Of a stretch of DNA of 11,770 nucleotides, positions 1 to 8,038 are shown piece after piece; the first letter of the stretch is position 1, and the number at the start of each line of letters is the position of its first letter. The stretch spans positions 19,677 through 31,446 of the forward strand of contig NW_019091871.1 of NCBI RefSeq assembly GCF_001949145.1, written 5' to 3'. A model generated the notes under the pieces. That model ran no database searches. It had not been told where the DNA came from and saw nothing but the letters and a program-made list of their open reading frames with translations. A program made the position numbers and the translations under genes. This DNA is from Acanthaster planci (Eukaryota; Echinodermata; Asteroidea; Valvatida; Acanthasteridae).

Positions 1-638
1 ACAACCAGCGACATCAACCCAATAATCTCTCCATGGTGGTCACAGAAAAGTATTCAAATAGATCAGCAAACAGACCGCTCGTCCATTACACTGTAAAATC
101 AAACAACAAGAAACGAATGAAGGGGCCCTGTTAATGCGGATAACAAATCCCATCCACTCCTTGCTAAAAAAAATCCAATCCACGGCATCAATATTTTGGG
201 AATAAACCTGAAACCCCCTGTTAGCATAAGGACAAAATCGACCGATTATTCCTTAAAACTTTCTTGCACAGACCGGTTTCCCTTATTTTCTCCGCCATGG
301 AAACACTTTACGTAACCTTAGGAAACAGACCTCATGTGTGGCGGCCGAACTCAACTTCATCAAACTTAAGACGTAGGCACGTATGTTTCAGAGGGAAATT
401 ATTAACTGCGCATGTCCCGTTTTTAGGTCATTTGCCTGCGTAATGAGGGCTATGGAAATTTGTGCCAGGCAAACAGCTGCTTCATTTCATGAAATTTAGG
501 CCTACGTCGTATTTTAATTTTTTGGAAATAAAAATTCCTGCCCAAAATATTTCAAAGTAAGAGTAGGCCCTTTCCTATTACGTGTTTGGTGAAAAGTAAA
601 TTGAGAATTGATTTTTGTGACAGCAGTAGTTTATTTAC
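1..638. other. Left edge, no supported gene
   Basis: No open frame of note is seen on either strand. It contains the minus-strand acceptor-like site at 91-100 mentioned for the exon at 639-785, and scattered CpG from about 240 onward. No repeat or RNA gene was recognised. Confidence 0.4.
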
Positions 639-900
639 GTTTCGATGCGATTTCTGAAGACTCGGAACAAAGAATTCGAAGTTTTCAACAGTGGGCTGTG
701 GTGGAGAAAGGTCTACAGGGTTTAGATTTGCTGACGGTTTGACGCTTGCCTTTTTGTTTCTTTTCCTAACCAGATGCGTTTGCATATCGACCTCACTCGG
801 CACCGATTCCGTTCATTCCGCATTAAATCTCACGGTCTTGCGAGCGTAAGAATTCAGTGACTTGGGAACGGAATACAAATTCCAAAAGTACAGAAAGTTA
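241..900. promoter_or_regulatory. CpG-rich block, possible promoter region
   Basis: By direct count this 660-bp stretch holds 31 CpG dinucleotides, against 1 in the equal-length stretch 5401-6060. The densest part is 781-860, just upstream (on the minus strand) of the possible first coding exon at 639-785. In animals with mosaic methylation, CpG-retaining DNA is usually unmethylated and often promoter-proximal; that is family-level knowledge, not proof here. No TATA box or initiator is convincing. The promoter role and its direction are inferences. Confidence 0.35.
639..785 (-). CDS. Possible first coding exon, unknown protein (minus strand)
   Basis: Reading leftwards, the ATG at 785-783 (G at -3, an acceptable Kozak context) follows an in-frame TGA a few codons upstream. 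It opens a frame of exactly 49 codons, ending at a donor-like GTAAAT whose GT is at 638-637, so the intron would be phase 0. The predicted N-terminus is basic (RKRNKK at residues 8-13), then Pro/Ser/Asn-rich, then an aromatic patch (FEFF), as in a disordered N-terminal tail. I do not recognise the family. A good minus-strand acceptor (pyrimidine tract then TTTTACAG, AG at 92-91) lies about 550 bp downstream. Joined in phase, it gives only 16 more codons before a stop, so that join is not convincing. The CpG-rich upstream sequence supports a first exon. The main alternative is a chance open frame. Confidence 0.3.
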
Positions 901-2100
901 ACATGAAGTTCACTTTTGTAACCACGAGGTATATCTTTCATAAAATGCAAGGAAAATGTTGAAATTCACGGTACATATCCCGAGTTTTACATGAACATTG
1001 TACTGCGCGAGCATGAACCACACAAACATGTACATTATGCACACTTGCTCCAACGGTCACAAATTTCCTTGCACCTATATGTGCACGTCTACGCCGCAGT
1101 AACAACCCGCAGTATACTGGATCGGTTTTGAGCATGTAAAACACAAACAGATCGCCCTGCGCAGAAGTACTCGTGGAAGTCGAACCAAAAATATATAGCT
1201 TCGTGTACATAGAACTGATTGTACCGTGTGGTTGGGATTCTGGCCTGTCGTATGCAGTAACTCACTGTTTTTGGAAAACATCTAAAATTCAGAAATTTAG
1301 TGAAAAAATACCAATTGGTCGATTGAAAATGGAAATAATTTACCATCTTAGCAACAACTTTGAGGCTAAATTTCAAACTTATGTCGCATTTCTTTTCCCA
1401 ATTCTATAGTGCTCTATTCGATTTAAGCCTTCTAAGGCACATACAAAGAGTTCAAATCTGTTTGTTAACTTTATGCAAAGAAGTCTTCAAAACGAGGAGG
1501 CTCAACAGAGGATTGGCAAGTTGCTAAGGACATTTCCGTATGGTTCACGAGGTTCCGGTCAAGTAACCGTCTCCCACGTTCGAAGTCGTTTAATTCCACA
1601 CGTTGAATGGGGGTGGAACATACGTGTAGGGCGACTTGTTACGCCCCTTCCCTATACACCCACGCACACACAATTTTCCTGCAACTGGGGATCCCCTATT
1701 GTTCCTCTTTTGTTTTTCTTCAACTCTTTTAAAAGAACACCCATATGTTTTGTGCACAATCGGGGACCCTATGTGAATCGGGGACCTTACTGTCCTCTAT
1801 TGTTCAGGGTCCCCAACTGAATGCAAATACAAACTCTCACTTACTTATAAAAGTACAGCTTTTTCTCATGAATTGTATGTACTATCTACATGTATGTACA
1901 TTTCCATAAAACACATTACAAGGAATTATGCTCAAACTAATCCGCACATTACCATTTTGACCCAGAATAAGTAAACTTTTGTTTCTTTTTCAATTAGCAA
2001 CATTACCCAACACAAAGCCGTTGTGGAAGAAAAACAGCATACATTTAAATACCTGCAAGGAGCTTTTAAAAAGGAAAGCTTTTGAAAACAAAGAAAAATA
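901..2100. other. Non-coding stretch with short repeats
   Basis: Several open frames overlap each other on both strands here, the longest being 115 codons on the plus strand at 1473-1820. None has a recognisable domain, a balanced protein-like composition or matching splice sites, so I treat them as chance. A possible imperfect hairpin lies at 1624-1659 (GTGTAGGGCG pairing with CGCCCC..CCCTA.ACAC). TACATGTA occurs at 1887-1894. Confidence 0.4.
1687..1814. repeat. Cluster of GGGGACC / GGTCCCC repeats
   Basis: AATCGGGGACC occurs twice, 18 bp apart (1758 and 1776). The reverse complement GGGTCCCC sits at 1807-1814, and the 10-bp palindrome GGGGATCCCC at 1687-1696. CTATTGTTC follows the palindrome and also precedes the inverted copy. 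The cluster looks like a small degenerate direct and inverted repeat array. Its function is unknown. Confidence 0.5.
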
Positions 2101-2132
2101 CGTTAGACTTTATTAATTAACAATGGCCTCCT

Positions 2133-2160
2133 GCGGACACAATGGGGCGGACATAATGGG
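2133..2160. repeat. 14-bp tandem dimer
   Basis: GCGGACACAATGGG is followed directly by GCGGACATAATGGG, which differs at one position. Confidence 0.8.
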
Positions 2161-2583
2161 CCTGATCGAGGATAGAATTGACCGGGCCAACCCTACAAAT
2201 ATATTTATTTAACCTTACGCAAGAATGAGCGGCTATCCAAACACAAGGGGGGATATCAGTTAACGAACGGTGGACTATGCCCTTGGGACTGTTCGTTTGG
2301 TGGAGGTTTACCACCGCTCTGTGATTAGGTAATTGATCCCAATGCCAATAAAGATTACAATAAATGTCAATAAGTGATACAGGACTGAACTAAATCTCAC
2401 GGTGACTAGTGATTTCCAAGGCAATTATATGATTGGTTTATTCAATGTCAGTGCTCAGTTATCCGTTATAAACAACAGCAATTAACTATATACAAAATTA
2501 TCCTCACGGGATGTAGTCCTACGTGGTCAACTGCACCACGAACGTGATTAATCAGCGTTATCCTTAACCTACACCGGAATATC

Positions 2584-2672
2584 CCTCACGGTGATCAGGG
2601 TAAACCTCACAGCGATCAGGGTAACCCTCACAATAACCAGGTAACCATCACAGTGATCAGGGTAACCCTCAA
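2584..2672. repeat. 21-bp minisatellite, about 4 copies
   Basis: Four units begin at 2584, 2605, 2626 and 2646, with lengths 21, 21, 20 and 21 bp and consensus CCTCACRGTGATCAGGGTAAC, followed by a partial fifth. Each full unit carries the core GATCAGGGTAA, except the third, which has a 1-bp shortening. Related single copies of CTCACGGTGA occur near 2395. The 21-bp period equals seven codons, but the 20-bp third unit breaks any repeated reading frame, so coding is unlikely. Confidence 0.85.
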
Positions 2673-3500
2673 GTCTAAATAAATAATCTACCGATGGCTT
2701 ATAACTGATAAGTCTTGACCACACAAGCAAATACGATCTTTGTAACTGTACAACACAACACAACGGTGTAGACTTGTACAACAATAATCTATACTGCCTT
2801 ACGAAGCAACACAGTTCCCAAACTGCAACAATGTTTAAGGTGACTTAAATAACCCTCACCCACTTCAAGTTATTACGAAATAACACAGGTAAGTTGATTA
2901 AGAAGGCGATTGTAATAGTCCTCACCAGACTCTCACGGAAACCTGCACCCAGTAAACCTCAACGAGGAAAACAAACTCCCAGACCAGGACTGCAACCAAC
3001 CGTCGCCATGCCAACAAGCATGGAAAAACGGCACACAATCCTTCTAGTCGAAGCTCCGCTAATTCCCCAATTAACTGGTTTACACGGGTTCCCTAACCTA
3101 TAATCTACCACTTCTTAAATAAACGAGACTTTCTAACGATTCCCCAATCTTCAAAGAGATCTGATATAAACGGCAGCTCCGGCAACTGAGAACAAGCACC
3201 ACACTAACCGATCGCACCAGGTACACTTGAGGTAGATCCCCAGCCACCAGCGGTCGTACGTCAGATTTACACTCGAAACTCAGAACACAACACAACTCCA
3301 CAGAGCTCTGGTTAGCACGCTGCCATCTCGAGAAGTCCTGGCAACCCACGCAGCCAGCGCCCCAGCTGGGTATAATTCCCAGAGCTGAGCTTCCTTTCGG
3401 ATGAGGTGACATCTGAGCAAAGCCCAGCTAAAATAAGTACAAGAACTCCTTTCAGATGAATTCCGCAACACATACATTAGGATATGACAGGCAACTTACC

Positions 3501-3831
3501 ACTTGTCTCCCCCTCCCTGACTTTCAATTTAAAACTTTGAACGTTGGAAAAACAACAGCTTAAGCTCTTGCATTTTCTTACCAAGATTACACTGAGTAAA
3601 TATATATAGGCTCACCTGGTTAGAAAAACTGCAGAACTGTTTTATTTTAACTTGTGCATTTCTGAAAAATGAAGCTTAATTTTGGGCTTTTACGTGCACT
3701 CTAAATTGTCCAATAATACCACTATATGAAATAAAACTAGGTCATATACCAATATAAAAATCTTATGTAAGAGCCAAGATTATACTGGTAATACAGTGCA
3801 ACTGTCTTTTCGCTTGTTCTTCAAAATACAG
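3501..3831. other. Intron-like DNA upstream of the BEN remnant
   Basis: This is AT-rich DNA with no open frame of note. It ends in a strong plus-strand acceptor: a pyrimidine-rich run (TGTCTTTTCGCTTGTTCTTC) and then AAAATACAG, with the AG at 3830-3831. That fits the 3' end of an intron whose upstream exon is not identified in this window. Confidence 0.45.
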
Positions 3832-4462
3832 GAATCATGGTCACCTAAAGTCACAAGCACCCCGGTGGAGATGGTTACAATCCCATTGCAGGATTTGCAG
3901 ATGTTGCACAAGGCGGCGAGTCAGATTGATGGTTTGTGGAAACCCAAGTTCATCACTGATTCGTTCTCCATGTCTTTATCTTCTGTTTCCACCCCCACAC
4001 ATCTCCCATCACCATCCCGACTGTCTGCTGCCCTGGCCTCTTCTGCTTCTCCTGACCTTTCAGTGCCTGCAATGAATATTGAATCCCTCTCTTCGGAAAG
4101 AATCCCGGACCTTAAGAATGGTTCCTCATTTGAGGCACCTTTTGCACTTTCTTTGGTTCATGTATTATTCTTAAGAGGGAGATAAAGATGAATAATTGCA
4201 AAGGGGTGCGAGGGAAGGAGAAGCTTGATCTGGTCCGTCTGAATGCCGTCAAGGCCATTGTAAAAGAAGAAGACATCTCTTGGCCTAGGCCAGTTTGAAA
4301 TATATTGGTGCCGGGAATGCATCAAGGAAATCAACGAGGGTTGCAGATGACTTAATCGTTCTATACTGGCACCGGGAATGCATCAAAGCAATCAACGAGG
4401 ATTGCAGACGCCTCAATCTTCTTAAACAGTTCGTGTTATGTTTATGGTTTTATAATTTATAA
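3832..4462 (+). pseudogene. BEN-domain protein, terminal exon remnant (frameshifted)
   Basis: BEN domains are small all-helical modules that bind DNA or chromatin proteins in nuclear factors such as BEND5 and insensitive. What is seen: a strong acceptor at 3831 opens a phase-0 frame with a short N-terminal segment (VEMVTIPLQDLQML), a Ser/Pro-rich linker, then FALSLVHVLF at 4141-4170. That matches the start of a BEN domain, where the usual pattern is small-LL..LF followed by an acidic helix. The frame then shifts at about 4171-4172. The second part (KREIKMNN, then KLDLVRLNAVKAIV) reads on from 4173 to a TGA at 4296. The domain end (W-C-x-E-C-I-K-x-I-N-E-x-C-R) is back in the first frame from 4297 and meets a TGA at 4348. 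A second copy of this end follows in the third frame, reaching TAA at 4460. Two frame changes, an in-frame stop and a duplicated end indicate decay; assembly error is the alternative. Candidate AATAAA signals lie at 4704 and 4926. Confidence 0.72.
4302..4422 (+). repeat. Tandem duplication of the BEN-domain C-terminal segment
   Basis: About 60 bp at 4302-4361 recur at 4363-4422, offset by 61 bp, with roughly 85% identity by eye. Both copies encode the last BEN helix (YW-x-R-E-C-I-K-x-I-N-E-x-C-R). Because 61 is not a multiple of three, the second copy is in a different frame from the first. Copy 1 has TGA where copy 2 has CGC (Arg), so copy 2 is the less damaged one. Confidence 0.8.
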
Positions 4463-5250
4463 CTAGGCTTTGCAATGCCCACAACTTGATGTCATGTTTT
4501 TTTGTCAAATCAACTGAAATCACCCATATCACGATGATCCCTGCGAGGTAATATTCAACTTAATGAAGACATAATTTTGTCTTCCATAGCTATAACGTTG
4601 GCAAAAAGATCACAACCATGGGCAAAACTGGTTTGTAGTTTTGAAGAAGAGACCAAAGTCACACAGATTTTAGCAGTTCATGAACAATCTTGTTTGTTTA
4701 CAAAATAAACAACTTTCATCTGGAAATGTTAGGTTTGTATCATGTAACATCCCCTATTTCATGACAAAGCATTGGTGAATTTAAAGGAATGCTAAATTCT
4801 AAAGCATTTGAAAAAGAGACCAACTTCAAATGCGATTTTCTCACAACCTATGTTTTTCAATCCGATGAGAATTTCAGGAACTCATTTTTTGGATTGTACA
4901 TGTATGTAACCTGAAGTATTGCGGAAATAAAAGTTCACTGAATGAATGAAAGAAAAGGTTCACGTGAATCATTTAAGAAATGCGAGTTTTAAAATACTGT
5001 TAAATTTATTTGATGTTCATCAAACACGGTGACCTCTTTCGGCATTACGACTTCCAGCTCTAATCTGATAGATCTAATGAATATCTGTACCCCAACTTTG
5101 GTAACAATAAGGTAGAGGGATGCCATCTGAAAAATGGCTGTGTGCAGATTTTGAAAATTTTTTTGGGGGGAGGGTGATTTCGTTTTGTGCGAATTTGTTA
5201 ACCAATAGAAAATTGGAAAGAAACAGAAAAATTAAGGACTGCAGACAAAT
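4463..5250. other. Downstream non-coding DNA
   Basis: No supported gene. It would be the 3' untranslated or flanking DNA of the BEN remnant, with AATAAA at 4704-4709 and 4926-4931. A 95-codon minus-strand frame (5361-5074) has low-complexity Leu/Phe/Lys composition and no domain. Confidence 0.4.
4890..4952 (+). mobile_element. Possible L2-type retroposon 3' tail
   Basis: The sequence runs AATAAA (4926-4931), a short spacer AGTTCAC, then TGAATGAATGAA (4939-4950). L2-clade LINEs, and the SINEs that borrow their tails, end in AATAAA-x(n)-(TGAA)n in many animals, so the layout fits a retroposon 3' end on the plus strand. I see no reverse transcriptase upstream, so this would be a 5'-truncated copy or a SINE. 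The alternative is the true poly(A) site of the BEN gene next to a chance tetranucleotide run. Confidence 0.35.
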
Positions 5251-5254
5251 TTTA

Positions 5255-5390
5255 TTTTTCTTTGAGAAACTTGCACGTTGAGCGCTGAACAAAACTGCTT
5301 TTATCAGACGAATGGGTCGTCGATCAAGGAGGAAAACACGGCTACGCTGAGACAGGAACAAAGAGCTAAATTTCGCAAATAGTGATTGGA
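5255..5390. promoter_or_regulatory. Local CpG patch, possible promoter
   Basis: About eight CpGs fall within roughly 100 bp (for example AGCGCT, GACGAATGGGTCGTCGATC, ACACGGCTACGC), in front of a 650-bp stretch with only one. It lies some 200 bp upstream of the donor at 5606, which suits a promoter for the transcript proposed at 5606-5918. No TATA box is clear. Confidence 0.25.
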
Positions 5391-5520
5391 GAGGTTCATT
5401 GGAAAGATTTATTGAAGCAAAATCTTTTCAATATTAAGGACATTTTTTATTTTTAAAAAAATTACTCTGATTTATCCTTTTCTGGAAGTAAATTTTATGT
5501 AGAGTAATTCTTTAACAAGA

Positions 5521-5605
5521 CAGACTATCCAAATAAAAGAGCCATGGATGGGGGTACAGATGGGCGAGGCAATCAGAGTTTCTGCTCTCAGCTGGGATTG
5601 TAACA
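5521..5605 (+). other. Possible 5' untranslated exon end with consensus donor
   Basis: ACA|GTAAGT places a donor at 5606-5611, a consensus match. Its start is unclear: either a transcription start further left, or an acceptor-like AACAAGACAG ending at 5522. A Kozak-perfect GCCATGG lies at 5541-5547, but its frame stops after 18 codons at TAA (5601-5603), just before the donor, so it would act as an upstream open reading frame. A second frame (from ATG 5548) is open through the donor and, if spliced to 5779, continues for 21 more codons, so a coding role is not excluded. Confidence 0.35.
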
Positions 5606-5778
5606 GTAAGTTCTCACTTGCTCACTTGAGCTAGGCCAATTAATGGACTTTCTGAATACAGACATCTGAGTAAAGGATTTCTTTGATCTACATTGTATGT
5701 GGACTGGTTTTCAGCTTACTTGTACTTTGCAGGTAAATCTGCCAAGTGATATTATTTCCTTATTTCTCTGTGTTGTAG

Positions 5779-5918
5779 CTGAGACCATCTTAAGACCCTA
5801 CTGGACCAACACTCTAAATTCAAGTCACAAGCTATTCAGATGAACTGCAACAGCAGTATTCCTTTGTCACTGTTCACCCTGTTACTTGTGACTGGTCTTG
5901 TTCATGGTGTTGTGTGTG
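5779..5918 (+). CDS. Possible exon with start codon and signal peptide
   Basis: A strong acceptor (CCTTATTTCTCTGTGTTGTAG, AG at 5777-5778) opens an exon with about 61 untranslated bases and an ATG at 5840-5842. The first residues, MNCNSSIPLSLFTLLLVTGL, followed by VHGVVCG, form a typical secretory signal: a polar N-region, a hydrophobic core LFTLLLVTGLV (residues 11-21) and a cleavage-suited VHG (-3 Val, -1 Gly). The frame meets TAG at 5921, but a donor-like G|GTTAGT places its GT at 5919-5920, which would remove the stop and leave a phase-1 intron. The product would be secreted or membrane-bound; its family cannot be told from 26 residues. The upstream donor at 5606 gives a 5' untranslated intron of 173 bp. 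The alternative is an unspliced 27-residue open frame of no function. Confidence 0.35.
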
Positions 5919-5924
5919 GTTAGT

Positions 5925-6840
5925 AGTTGGGTCCTGTGGATGGTGTTAACTACAACATTGTCATTATCTGCCTAAAAGCTTAAAAAAAGATTCAGAACCA
6001 CAGAGAGTTTCACAATGACAATCCTTAATCAATCTTAATCAAAACCAGTTTTAAGGACTTGAACTTCTGATGCCGATCATAGAGTAAGCATGTGTTGCCA
6101 GACATGCAGGTTTTTGGTTGATACATGTATGTGTAAATCCGTACGTCAAAGAAGTATTCAATTTGCAACAGAAGGGAGCGGACATTTATTACCTTTACTA
6201 ACAATGTCAGCAAAGACTTCCACAGTTATCTTGGCCATGAAATTGGGCCCTAATTTTCTGTCCCTTTTTTCTTAAAACTGGCTTTGACAACCCCCTCCCA
6301 ACATGACATTGCTACCATTGGTAAAGATTCTACTTTAATTGTTAGTTCTGAACATATTTGCCATTTTGATGTTTCTTAAGTACTGTCAATTAAGACAACA
6401 TTTACCGTTTTGACACTCAATACAACTACTGTGTCACCCAGCAGCCCCACCCCAGCTTTATAGAGCTTTTCCCTACCCCTTCTTCTCACTAAACCACTTT
6501 TGCAATATATGTGACTTGCAATTATCCATGTTATGCTGCATCTGTTCAACAGTTCTCTACAATCCACTTGGGCACCATTTCAAAACTCTTACGGGGTAGG
6601 TGTCCGACAGAATGGTCGGACAAATACATTTATTATCAGTTGGCTATGAGGTTGAGTGTTCTCAAGTGGCTAATTCTAACTGATAAATGCCTTTTTATTG
6701 CATTACTTCCAAGGCTATGTGGTTTCAATTGAGCAACACCCCCTCCATTATTCACTCAACAAAAGTCACTGTTATTAGTTGGATGGCCCTGTCCTATAGT
6801 CAACCTGTAGGAATTTTGAAATGATGCCTTGCATGATTCA
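5925..6840. other. CpG-poor intron-like DNA
   Basis: No supported gene. Acceptor-like sites occur at 6552 (CATCTGTTCAACAG) with a donor-like GGG|GTAGGT 43 bp on, and at 6638. They enclose only very short open stretches, so I do not call exons. TACATGTA occurs at 6122-6129. Confidence 0.35.
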
Positions 6841-6846
6841 ATTCAG

Positions 6847-7050
6847 GATAACAAATGCATGCAGCTAAAGCTATTTGAAAGGCTGATCAGTGACCCAGAA
6901 ATGCTTAACTCAGTGTTCCCCACCACAGCATCCTTCGCGCCTCTGACTTCAGACTTTACCCCCGTAGAGTATCCATTTTCAGGAAGTAATGCATGCAGTC
7001 CAACAGCCCTACAATGCGGTTCCATGGAGTGTGGTATTTTGCTTCACTGA
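6847..7050 (+). CDS. Possible exon, unknown protein
   Basis: After a weak acceptor (TTCAATTCAG, AG at 6845-6846) a frame runs in phase 0 for 67 codons to TGA at 7048-7050. The composition is protein-like (LKLFERLISDPEMLNSVFP, then a Thr/Ser/Pro stretch), but I recognise no domain and no poly(A) signal follows closely. It would not join in phase to the exon at 5779-5918. ATGCATGCAG occurs twice within it (near 6855 and 6989). The chance of a random open frame is high. Confidence 0.2.
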   Translation, partial: DNKCMQLKLFERLISDPEMLNSVFPTTASFAPLTSDFTPVEYPFSGSNACSPTALQCGSMECGILLH

Positions 7051-7274
7051 TCAGCTCAGTTAATGTCAAAATGTCAGGGCAACTGCAGCAGTTGTAGCTC
7101 AATCAAAATTTGATGATGTACATGTAAATGAGCATTAGGCATTCCTGATGGGTAGTGGACTCTGTCCAAGCAGCAAGGCCAAGTAAGAGAGCAAAACAGT
7201 TAACCTGGCTACTGAGCTGAAACAAACATTTGTAAGTGGATGCCATCCACATAGTATCTGTGATAGAGAGATGA

Positions 7275-7990
7275 TGCCTGGCATCCTGGAATCCAACCCA
7301 CTTTGGTGACAGGGTTGCTCATGTGGATCACTCCAAGGCCATTCATATTGTCCTCAGCATATCCTTGACAGTACAGAGACAGTGTCAGGCATTCTGGAAA
7401 TCCAACCCACTTGGTCATTCTGGTGAGAGGTCTGCACATGGAATCACTGATTAAGGCCATTCAAACTGTCCTGGGCTTATCCCTGTCAACAATATACGGA
7501 GAGTGTCTGACATCCTGGAAATGCTACCAAATTAGCCACTCTAGCAGCAAGGCTCCTTGGGTTTGTAAGGAGACAACATCTGAAATGTTTATTGTATGTA
7601 CATGTACATGCATCATTAGTCATCAGGTTGCCAGGATCCTAGAAATCCAGGAATCTAGGAATCTAGCAAGGCTTACACTGTGGGTCATCACATGGGTGTA
7701 GCTAAGTATGTCTTCAGCAGAGCATCAGCAAAGCGGGATGGCGTTTGGCATTATCATACAACGGAGCAGGCCACTTTAGTGGAACACTACAGAGGGCATG
7801 AAATGGACGTTGCTTGAAATGTCTTCAGCAGAGCATCAGTGCAGTTTGACTGTCTGGCATTCTGCTATTATGTAGCCGTCAGGTCACCCTAGCAGCAACA
7901 GTGAGAGGCAGAGTTGAACAATGTCTGGCAGCCATGTAATGGAACCATTGGGTCCATCTAGTGGAAAGGCTCCAACGATGGACCATGGTT
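7275..7990. repeat. Decayed tandem repeat with ~110-bp period
   Basis: Landmarks recur. GGCATCCTGGA / GGCATTCTGGA / GACATCCTGGA start at 7280, 7388 and 7509, followed by CCAACCCACTT or a variant. AAGGCCATTCA occurs at 7335 and 7453 (118 bp apart). The 20-mer TGTCTTCAGCAGAGCATCAG occurs unchanged at 7709 and 7820 (111 bp apart), each followed about 20-35 bp later by TGGCATT. CTAGCAGCAA recurs near 7541 and 7890. The units vary from 108 to 121 bp and are strongly diverged, as in an old satellite or an expanded part of a mobile element. Open frames across it are chance. Confidence 0.65.
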
Positions 7991-8038
7991 GATGGTACTC
8001 TGATGAAATGCTGCATTTGCTCAATTAGGATGGTTCAT

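Larger units (their letters stand above)
2101..3500. other. CpG-rich repeat-bearing block, possible old mobile element
   Basis: The block is richer in CpG than the DNA to its right and carries two short tandem arrays (2133-2160 and 2584-2672) plus scattered copies of the CTCACGGTGA motif (near 2395 and 2501). A consensus donor CAG|GTAAGT lies on the plus strand (GT at 2889-2890), and another, G|GTAAGT, on the minus strand (GT at 3499-3498). Open frames reach about 104 codons on the minus strand (3098-3412) but have no domain I recognise. I see no transposase, reverse transcriptase or clear terminal repeats. An old LTR or DNA element, or untranslated exons of a gene, are both possible. Confidence 0.3.

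Noticed and set aside
1089-1409. Minus-strand 95-codon and plus-strand 78-codon frames over the same DNA
   Set aside because: Composition (many Phe, Tyr, Cys) is that of translated AT-rich non-coding DNA; no motif or conserved signal.
1473-1820. 115-codon plus-strand frame
   Set aside because: No domain, odd composition, and its end (NRGPYV then NRGPYC) is just the 18-bp GGGGACC repeat read in frame.
2584-2672. CRISPR-like or heptapeptide-repeat coding array
   Set aside because: Units abut without spacers, and one unit is 20 bp, which breaks the seven-codon frame.
3098-3412. 104-codon minus-strand frame with many Ser, Leu and Val
   Set aside because: Overlaps another minus-strand frame and lies in a repeat-bearing block; no recognisable motif, splice signals or homologous pattern.
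2101-3500. LTR retrotransposon or Gypsy-like element
   Set aside because: No paired long repeats, primer-binding site, polypurine tract or polymerase motifs could be found in the window.
5541-5603. Kozak-perfect ATG frame MDGGTDGRG...
   Set aside because: Stops after 18 codons just before a consensus donor; more likely an upstream open reading frame or chance than a gene.
6553-6595. 43-bp microexon between an AACAG acceptor and a GTAGGT donor, in phase with the signal-peptide exon
   Set aside because: Too short to test by reading, open in more than one frame, and the splice sites are only moderate.
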